The translations under genes and the position numbers were made by a program. Under the pieces are notes generated by a model. The model was given only the letters and a program-made list of their open reading frames with translations, was not told the DNA's origin and ran no database searches. DNA of 64,000 nucleotides, taken from contig NZ_CP031413.1 of assembly GCF_003367355.1 (NCBI RefSeq), forward strand, positions 558,001 to 622,000. The letters run 5' to 3'. This stretch comes from Lysobacter sp. TY2-98 (GTDB lineage Bacteria; Pseudomonadota; Gammaproteobacteria; Xanthomonadales; Xanthomonadaceae). How positions within the stretch are numbered: position 1 is the stretch's first letter; each line of letters opens with the position of its first letter. This document shows, piece after piece, positions 56,802 through 64,000 of this stretch.

Positions 56802-57482
56802 TCAGACCACCTGGCGCAGCACCGCAACGTAATGGCAGACGCTGCCCGCTACGCAGAACAGGTGCCAGACCGCGTGCGCATAGCGTGAATTGCGCAGGTA
56901 GAAGACGGTGCCGAACGTGTAGGCCACGCCGCCCGCCAGCAGCCAGCCGAGCGTGGTCGTGTCGACAGCCTGCATCAACGGGCGGATTGCGATGACCGCG
57001 AGCCAGCCCATGGCGACGTAGAGCGCGGTCGATGTGCGCTTGAAACGTCCGGTGAAGAACAGCTTGAAGACGATGCCGGCGACGGCGAGCGTCCAGATCG
57101 CGGCGAACAGGCTCCAACCCCATGGGCCACGCAGGTCGATCAGCGTGAACGGTGTGTAGGTGCCGGCGATCAGCAGATAGATCGCGCAGTGGTCGAGCAC
57201 CTTGAGGCGAGCCTTGACCACCGGGTTGCGGATCGCGTGATAGAGCGTCGACGCCAGATACAGCAGCAGCAGGCAGACGCCGAAGACGATCGCGCTCGCC
57301 AGCTGCCAGCCGTCGCCCCACACCGCGGCGAGGGTGACGAGCACGGAACCGGCGGCAAGCGCAGCGATCGCGCCGACGCCGTGCGTCAGCGCATTCGCGA
57401 GTTCATGGGTCGCGGTGCGCAGCCCGTCGTTGCGGGGCGGCACGGCGGCCGAGCGGGGGTCGAGGCCGGTGGAGGCGTCCAT
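56802..57482 (-). CDS. trhA: Hemolysin III / TrhA-type seven-helix membrane protein
   Basis: The 226-residue protein belongs to the PAQR/hemolysin III family. The family marks are THELANALTHGVGAIAALAAG (first helix with the conserved H), LYLASTLYHAIRN (the S...H motif), DHCAIYLLIAGTYTPFTLIDLRG and HAVWHLFCVAGSVCHYVAV with the final metal-binding histidines. About seven membrane helices are visible. E. coli TrhA is linked to membrane energetics; true hemolysis is doubtful. Confidence 0.92.
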   Translation of the reverse strand: MDASTGLDPRSAAVPPRNDGLRTATHELANALTHGVGAIAALAAGSVLVTLAAVWGDGWQLASAIVFGVCLLLLYLASTLYHAIRNPVVKARLKVLDHCAIYLLIAGTYTPFTLIDLRGPWGWSLFAAIWTLAVAGIVFKLFFTGRFKRTSTALYVAMGWLAVIAIRPLMQAVDTTTLGWLLAGGVAYTFGTVFYLRNSRYAHAVWHLFCVAGSVCHYVAVLRQVV

Positions 57483-57532
57483 GCCCGCATCCTAACGTAC
57501 GGATGCGAATGGCTTGCAACACCGGTGGTCGG

Positions 57533-59137
<1,605 letters not shown>

Positions 59138-59314
59138 GGCGTCGGCGCGCTAGTCGCGCGGCAGCAGATCGGGGAGGGCCGCGATTATAGCCGGCGGCGC
59201 CGGGCACGCCGCCGAAACGCGCGGTGCGTCGCAGTCCCGCGATCCGGTGGCTCAGGTAGATGAAGAACGCCGGCCGGCGGCCGTTACTCCGTCCAGACCA
59301 CTAGCGTCGAGGGA

Positions 59315-60409
59315 ATGTCGGTGTACATCGTGATCGTCGGTGAGGAAGGCGGGCGTGCGGGCGAGCTCCAGCTCGCACTGCAGGATTTCGGCCTGGACTG
59401 GAAGGTCGACTGGCTCACCGGATCCGGCGATGTGGTCACGCTGCCCGCCGATCGCCGCATCGACGTGGTCGTCAGCGACATGCAGGTGGGCCGGATGGCG
59501 GGCGCTGCGCTGCTGGAGCAGGTGCGCACGCTGCATCCCGAAGCGGCACGCATCCTCCTGCTCGATCGCGGCCACAGCAGCGACGCGATGCAGGCGCTCG
59601 ACATCGCGCACCGCTTCCTGCGCAAGCCGCTCGACGCCGGCGAACTGATCGAGGCGGTCGAGAGCGTGCAGGAACTGCGCGACCTGCTCACCAATCCCAC
59701 GCTCGTGCAGACGATCGGTCTCGTCAGTTCGCTGCCGCCGCCGCCCAAGCTCTACCTCGAGCTCGAACGGCTGATGCAGGACCCGGACGTGAGCGCGGCG
59801 GAGATCGCGACGCTGATCTCACAGGATCCGGCGGTCGTCGCCAAGGTGCTGCGCCTGTGCAATTCCGCATATTTTTCCGCGGGCCGTGCCATCACCGACA
59901 TGCGCACCGCGGTGACGCGCCTGGGGACCAAGATTCTTCAGCGCCTCGTGCTGACCACCGAAGCGTTCGGCGAAGGCACGATGTCGCCGAGCGAGCGCGA
60001 GGCGATGCAGGAACGCGCATTGCGGACGTCGCGTCTCGCGAGTCAGTTGCTCACCGGTCCGAGCGCGGAACTCGCGGCGACTGCGGCGTTGCTCGCGGAA
60101 GTCGGCAAGTTGCTGCCGGGTGTGAACCGCGGCGGCGCGAACGACAGCGGCCCGCACTACGCCGAAGCCGGCGCGTATCTGCTCGGTCTGTGGGGCCTGC
60201 CGATGCCGATCGTCGAAGCGGTCGCGTATCACCATCGCCCGGGCGCGGTGCGCATGTCGGGCTTCTGGGTGCCGGGCGCGGTGCATGTCGCCTGCGCGCT
60301 GGTGTCGGACCTGCCGCTCGACGAGGAATACCTGCGCTCGACGTTCCAGCTCGAGCGCCTGCCCGAATGGCGCGAGAAGGCCGAAAAGCTCGCCGCTGTC
60401 CCGGCGTGA
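59315..60409 (+). CDS. Response regulator with HDOD domain
   Basis: The 364-residue protein has an N-terminal receiver-like domain (about residues 1-115) with a candidate phospho-Asp in VVVSDMQVGRM and the Lys in RFLRKPLDAGEL. An HDOD domain follows: PPPPKLYLELERLMQDPDVSAAEIATLISQDPAVVAKVLRLCNSAYF and MRTAVTRLGTKILQRLVL. The HD residues of a phosphodiesterase are absent, as usual for HDOD. Such proteins act as signalling adaptors in xanthomonads. No kinase is next to it. Confidence 0.88.
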   Translation: MSVYIVIVGEEGGRAGELQLALQDFGLDWKVDWLTGSGDVVTLPADRRIDVVVSDMQVGRMAGAALLEQVRTLHPEAARILLLDRGHSSDAMQALDIAHRFLRKPLDAGELIEAVESVQELRDLLTNPTLVQTIGLVSSLPPPPKLYLELERLMQDPDVSAAEIATLISQDPAVVAKVLRLCNSAYFSAGRAITDMRTAVTRLGTKILQRLVLTTEAFGEGTMSPSEREAMQERALRTSRLASQLLTGPSAELAATAALLAEVGKLLPGVNRGGANDSGPHYAEAGAYLLGLWGLPMPIVEAVAYHHRPGAVRMSGFWVPGAVHVACALVSDLPLDEEYLRSTFQLERLPEWREKAEKLAAVPA

Positions 60410-60415
60410 GGTGCG

Positions 60416-61333
60416 TCAGCCGCCGCTGAGGTTGAGCGGCCCCTGCGGGCCGCGCATGCGGAAACGGATCGACTCGAGTCGCATGCCGCGATTCACCTGC
60501 ACGGCGAAATGCAGGTGCGGGCCCGTGGTGAAGCCGGTGTTGCCCGACAGCGCGATCTGCTGACCCGCACGCACGCGCTGGCCGGCACGCACGAGCATGC
60601 CGTCGAGCTTGAGGTGCGCGTAGATGGCCATCGTGCCGTCGTCGTGCAGGATGCGGATGAGGTTGGCGCGACCGGCGTAACGCTCGCGATCGAGGCCCGC
60701 CTTCGAGAAATCCGATTCGACTTCCATGACGACGCCGTCGCGCGCCGCCAGTACCGGCGTGCCGATCGGCGCGGCGAGGTCGAGTGCGTAGCGATTCTGT
60801 TCGTCGTCGTGGCTGAAGCTGCCGCCGAAACCCTGGTCGATATGCCAGCCCGCCATGCGCAACGGCAGCAGGTATTCGACGTCCTGTGGCCGTGCCTTCG
60901 GATCGCCGGGCACCACGTCCATGCGCAGTTCGAAGTCACCGGGTGCATTGCTGTCGACCGTATCGAGCAGGCTGACCACGGTGTGCCCGTAGGCGGGCAC
61001 CACGGTGCGCGCAGGAAGGTCGGGATCGCCGCGCACGTTGTCGGCGCGCGCGAAGTCCAGACGCACCTCGACCGGGCCGGCCAGGCGGTTGTCGGCGATG
61101 GCCTGGAACGCGCGACCCACCTGCTGCGTGCGCAGCGACGCGATCGCCGAGGGTTCGGCGACTACCGGAATCACGCGCACGCCGGAAGGCGAGGCTGCCT
61201 TGGGGTCGGGCCGGTGATCGCCGTAATGCACCACGCCGCGTGAATCCACCCAGCGATACACCTTGCCGGCATATGCAAGTGGCAGCGCTGCGAGCAGCAG
61301 CGTGGCGAGCAGCGTGCGGCCGAACGTGCTCAC
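60416..61333 (-). CDS. M23-family peptidase with N-terminal DUF4124
   Basis: The 305-residue exported protein has a signal peptide (MSTFGRTLLATLLLAALPLAYAG), then DUF4124 (KVYRWVDSRGVVHYGDHRPD). A beta-rich middle and a LytM/M23 domain follow. The zinc-site pattern is HDDEQNRYALD (first His and Asp) with GPHLHFAVQVN (HxH) at the end. It probably cuts peptidoglycan cross-bridges in the periplasm. It overlaps the NHL-like lipoprotein gene by 4 nt. This is the third DUF4124 protein in the window. Confidence 0.9.
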   Translation of the reverse strand: MSTFGRTLLATLLLAALPLAYAGKVYRWVDSRGVVHYGDHRPDPKAASPSGVRVIPVVAEPSAIASLRTQQVGRAFQAIADNRLAGPVEVRLDFARADNVRGDPDLPARTVVPAYGHTVVSLLDTVDSNAPGDFELRMDVVPGDPKARPQDVEYLLPLRMAGWHIDQGFGGSFSHDDEQNRYALDLAAPIGTPVLAARDGVVMEVESDFSKAGLDRERYAGRANLIRILHDDGTMAIYAHLKLDGMLVRAGQRVRAGQQIALSGNTGFTTGPHLHFAVQVNRGMRLESIRFRMRGPQGPLNLSGG

Positions 61334-62427
61334 TGCGCGCAGCGCTCGGACAGGTGCAGCGCAGTCGCAACGTCGCGCAGATCAAATGCGGTGATCGCGC
61401 GATCGTCATGCACGGCGTACATCACGCCGTGCGGAAAGCTCGGCGTCGCCGCGGCGTACAGCGAAATTCCGTCGGTATGCGAGGTGGTGCGGCCCTCGAA
61501 GGAGCCGACGGGCGCGAGCGTCGTGCGATCGAACACGTGGAAAACCGTGTGCGGCGCGAGCTGGTCGACGCCGACCCAGTAGCCGACATCGGCGTCGCAG
61601 GTCCACAGTGCGACGCCCTCCGCTTGCGCGGTGAACGTGCCGGACGCGGTCGAGCGTCCCGTATAGCGGCCGTCGAAGCCGTACTCGCGCAGCGTGGAGG
61701 GACGCGCAGTGTCTTCGTCGGCGACGAGCAGCCGATCGTTCGCCGGATCGCCGGCGATGGACTCGACGATGTGCAGTGACGCGGCATCGGTCGTGTCTCC
61801 GAACGAGCCGACGAGACGCGCATGCACGCGATCCGGGCCGTCGACATCCACGCGGAAACGCTTCACGCGTTGTGCGAGTTGCGGCAGCGGCGGCACGACA
61901 TCGAACTTCGCGCCGTCCATGAAGTTGTCGGTGACGTAGACATCGAGATCACCGGGTTCGACTTCGTGGATCCACAGGCCGTACGGGCTGCGCAGGTCGG
62001 TGTCGCCGAAGGTCGCGACGCTCTTGAAGTCGGGCAGCGACAGCACCTGCACGCGATGGTTGTCGCGCTCGACGACGAACACGAAGTCGCCATGCACGGC
62101 GACCCCGTTCGGCCGGTTGAACTGCCCCGGCGCGGTGCCGCGGCTGCCGACCTCGCTCAGGCGCTCGCCGCTGTCACCGTCGTAGACGACGAGGCGATGC
62201 GTCGACTTCGCAGTGACGATCACCCACGTGCGGCCGTCTTCGGTCGACCACGTCGCGGGCGAGTCGAGTTCGTCATCCGGGCTTTCGACCGAGACGAAGC
62301 GTTCGGGGACGACGGTGGCGGTCGGTGCCGGGACGGTGGACGGCGGCGGAGTCGAAGTCGCGGGCGGGCGCGTCGTCGCGCAGCCGGCGAGGGCCGCGAT
62401 CAGCGCGGCGGGGACAAGGAATCGCAT
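61330..62427 (-). CDS. NHL/phytase-like beta-propeller lipoprotein
   Basis: The 365-residue protein has a lipoprotein leader (MRFLVPAALIAALAGCATT, lipobox LAGC) and a Pro/Thr-rich linker. A six-bladed-propeller-like body follows: RLVVYDGDSGERLSEVGSRGTAPGQFNRPNGVAVHGDFVFVVER and NHRVQVLSLPDF are NHL-type repeats, and LADEDTARPSTLREYGFDG recalls 3-phytase-like proteins. It probably acts outside the inner membrane on an unknown substrate or as a binding propeller. Its stop overlaps the start of the peptidase gene. Confidence 0.8.
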   Translation of the reverse strand: MRFLVPAALIAALAGCATTRPPATSTPPPSTVPAPTATVVPERFVSVESPDDELDSPATWSTEDGRTWVIVTAKSTHRLVVYDGDSGERLSEVGSRGTAPGQFNRPNGVAVHGDFVFVVERDNHRVQVLSLPDFKSVATFGDTDLRSPYGLWIHEVEPGDLDVYVTDNFMDGAKFDVVPPLPQLAQRVKRFRVDVDGPDRVHARLVGSFGDTTDAASLHIVESIAGDPANDRLLVADEDTARPSTLREYGFDGRYTGRSTASGTFTAQAEGVALWTCDADVGYWVGVDQLAPHTVFHVFDRTTLAPVGSFEGRTTSHTDGISLYAAATPSFPHGVMYAVHDDRAITAFDLRDVATALHLSERCAQ

Positions 62428-62531
62428 GCCGGCAGTGTACGAGCCGCGGCTGGCCGCGACCTGAGCGAACCATTCATCGCTTCATCGCAATGAAGCGATT
62501 GACAGTCCGGAAATCGGGGGGCAGACTGCGC

Positions 62532-62631
62532 CCATCCATCGAGACCGGCGGAGGGACAGGCCCTTTGATGCCGGGGCAACCAGCACGCGAGTGCCAGGTG
62601 CCAATTCCTGCGGCTCCCGCCGAAAGATGGT
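62532..62631 (+). promoter_or_regulatory. SAM-I (S-box) riboswitch upstream of metX
   Basis: The conserved core blocks are present in order: ATCGAGACCGGCGGAGGGAC, AGGCCCTTTGATGCCGG, GGCAACC, a variable hairpin CACGCGAGTG, GGTGCCAATTCC and the closing GAAAGATGG. The P1 helix pairs CCATC (62536-62540) with GATGG (62626-62630). SAM binding is expected to shut off metX-metB. No U-tract terminator lies between the aptamer and ATG 62703, so control is probably translational. A hairpin CCCTG/CAGGG (62642-62660) may be part of the switch. Confidence 0.93.
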
Positions 62632-62702
62632 CTAGCGGATTCCCTGTCTGAGCGGCAGGGCGTCGCAGGCTCGATGGCCCCGTTTCCCGCCGGAGCCCCG
62701 TC

Positions 62703-63731
62703 ATGAGCCTCGTTTCCGCCCTCTCTACTGCCGACGCCGCGTTCGTGGCCGTCGAATCCGAAGCCGAATCCCTGCTGCCGGCGGCCCGTCGCGGCGAGTT
62801 CGATGCCGCGCTCGCGTTGCGTCATGCCGGCCCGCGCCGCGTGAAGCTGCGCTACGAGGTCGTCGGTGATCTCTCGCAGCCGGTGGTGTTCGTCGCCGGC
62901 GGCATCTCGGCGCGTCGTCATGTCACCGCCAACAGCGCCGACCCATCGCGTGGCTGGTGGGACACACAGGTCGGCACGGATCGCGCCATCGATCCGACCG
63001 CGCGTTGCATCGTGTCGTTCGACTGGATCGGCGCCGACGGCGCCCTCGACGCGCCCATCGATCCCGCCGACCAGGCCGACGCGATCGTCGCGCTCCTCGA
63101 TCACCTGCGCATCCGTCGCCTGCATGCGTTCGTCGGCAGCTCGTACGGCGCGATGGTCGGTCTGCAGCTGGCGGCGAAGCATCCGTCGCGCGTGCAGCGT
63201 CTGGTCGCGATCAGCGGCGTGCATCGCGCGCATCCGTATTCGAGTGCGTGGCGCGCGTTGCAGCGTCGTGCCGTGCAGTTGGGCGCGCTGCAGTGCGATG
63301 GTGTGGACGGCCTGGTGCTGGCGCGCCAGCTCGCGCTGCTGAGCTATCGCACGCCGGAGGAATTCGAGGAGCGCTTCGGCGCGGCGCAGGTGGTCGACGG
63401 TCGCGTGCACGTTCCGGCCGAGGACTACCTCGACCACGCCGGCCAGAGCTATGCGGCGCGCACGCCGGTCAGTGCGTTCCTGCGGCTTTCGGAGTCGATC
63501 GACCTGCAGGATGTCGCGCCGGAAACCATCGTCACGCCCGTCACGCTGGTCGCGATCGAACAGGATCGCCTGGTTCCCCTCGCCGATGCTTACGCACTGG
63601 CGCAGCGCCTGCGTGGCGAGACGCGCCTGCGCGTACTGCGCTCGCGCTATGGCCATGACGCGTTCCTCAAGGAGCACGAGGCGATCGCCGCGATCCTGGA
63701 CGAAGCGCTGGCCACGGAGGTGGCGGCATGA
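62703..63731 (+). CDS. metX: Homoserine O-acyltransferase MetX
   Basis: The 342-residue alpha/beta-hydrolase enzyme acylates homoserine, the first step of methionine synthesis. The nucleophile Ser is in AFVGSSYGAMVGLQL (GxSxG-like), followed by catalytic Asp (VTLVAIEQDRLVPL) and His (RYGHDAFLKEH). FVAGGISARRH and FDWIGADGAL are typical of the Xanthomonas-type enzyme, which in that genus is reported to use succinyl-CoA; that choice is not visible here. Expression is under the S-box riboswitch, and the stop overlaps the metB start as ATGA. Confidence 0.93.
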   Translation: MSLVSALSTADAAFVAVESEAESLLPAARRGEFDAALALRHAGPRRVKLRYEVVGDLSQPVVFVAGGISARRHVTANSADPSRGWWDTQVGTDRAIDPTARCIVSFDWIGADGALDAPIDPADQADAIVALLDHLRIRRLHAFVGSSYGAMVGLQLAAKHPSRVQRLVAISGVHRAHPYSSAWRALQRRAVQLGALQCDGVDGLVLARQLALLSYRTPEEFEERFGAAQVVDGRVHVPAEDYLDHAGQSYAARTPVSAFLRLSESIDLQDVAPETIVTPVTLVAIEQDRLVPLADAYALAQRLRGETRLRVLRSRYGHDAFLKEHEAIAAILDEALATEVAA

Positions 63732-64000
63732 GTGCGTCGGGTCCGACGCGTCCCGCCACCGTCGCCGTGCGTGCGGGCATCGATCGCGACACCGCGTTCG
63801 GTGCGGTGACGCCGCCGCTGGTGCTGTCATCCAACTTCTCGTTCGCCGGCTTCAACGCCAAGCGCACCTACGACTACACGCGCAGTGGCAACCCGACGCG
63901 TGACCTGCTCGGCGAGGCGCTGGCGGAACTCGAAGGCGGCATCGGCGGCACGATCACGTCGACCGGCATGTCGGCGATCACGCTGGTGCTGCATGCGCTG
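63728..64000 (+). CDS. metB: Cystathionine gamma-synthase/lyase, N-terminal part (3' end outside window)
   Basis: The first 91 codons are visible: RPATVAVRAGIDRDTAFGAVTPPLVLSSNFSF, then YDYTRSGNPTRDLLGEALAELEGG and TSTGMSAITLVLHAL, the N-terminal part of the Cys/Met-metabolism PLP enzymes. The PLP lysine lies beyond the window. The ATGA overlap with metX and the shared riboswitch make transsulfuration of O-acylhomoserine the likely role. Confidence 0.92.
   Translation, partial: MSASGPTRPATVAVRAGIDRDTAFGAVTPPLVLSSNFSFAGFNAKRTYDYTRSGNPTRDLLGEALAELEGGIGGTITSTGMSAITLVLHAL

Overview
The window is GC-rich chromosomal DNA (roughly two thirds G+C) from a gammaproteobacterium of the Xanthomonadaceae, most like Lysobacter or a close relative. 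The evidence is the mix of genes: GTP-dependent PEP carboxykinase, two large TonB-dependent receptors, metX-metB behind an S-box riboswitch, ahcY behind an SAH riboswitch, an Hsp33, a RimB-RimK pair and several DUF4124 proteins. No plasmid, phage, transposon, rRNA or CRISPR signature was seen. Most of it is core metabolism, with one accessory-looking block at about 40.4-51.5 kb.

Layout. 0-5.3 kb: tail of a GDSL-esterase autotransporter, tRNA-Gly(CCC), rimB-rimK, and an OmpR-type response regulator with its histidine kinase. 5.3-9.4 kb: ilvE, two DUF4124 proteins, metF and a periplasmic ClpP-fold protein. 9.5-14.4 kb: the activated-methyl cycle genes ahcY and metK, flanking a zinc-ribbon SDR-like protein. 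14.4-19.9 kb: a methyltransferase, dusB, a nucleoside-salvage operon (PfkB kinase, DUF4440, NupG-like transporter) and a Mn-riboswitch-controlled GDT1/UPF0016 transporter. 20-25 kb: aldo/keto reductase, an ECF sigma/anti-sigma/PDZ operon, SPFH-NfeD. 25.3-26.9 kb: gcvT and gcvH. 27-29.3 kb: two long, apparently non-coding stretches around a histone-H1-like Lys/Ala repeat gene. 29.4-38.6 kb: serine hydrolase, a frameshifted GMC oxidoreductase, ATP/ADP-translocase-like transporter, phosphoesterase, hotdog protein, FadE and a divergent TetR regulator.

38.6-51.5 kb: pckG is translationally coupled to a 2-oxoglutarate/Fe(II) oxygenase and a sulfotransferase-like protein, followed by a TPR-sulfotransferase. 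Converging on these are a second 2OG oxygenase, two tandem-duplicated TonB-dependent receptors and a small barrel-like protein that resembles a receptor C-terminus. This is the best candidate here for an undescribed system, possibly receptor-linked hydroxylation and sulfation of a peptide or protein. 51.6-62.4 kb: hslO, mtgA, a polyprenyl-phosphate-type glycosyltransferase, an AsmA protein, an MliC-like lipoprotein, a TrhA/hemolysin III protein, prfC, an HDOD response regulator, an M23 peptidase and an NHL-like lipoprotein. 62.5-64 kb: SAM-I riboswitch, metX and the start of metB.

Methionine/SAM metabolism is the unifying theme. metF, ahcY, metK, metX and metB lie in one window under at least two riboswitch classes (SAH and SAM-I), plus a probable DNA operator upstream of metF with one matching half upstream of metK. 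A third riboswitch, yybP-ykoY, senses Mn2+. All functions are inferred by reading the sequence; no database search was run.
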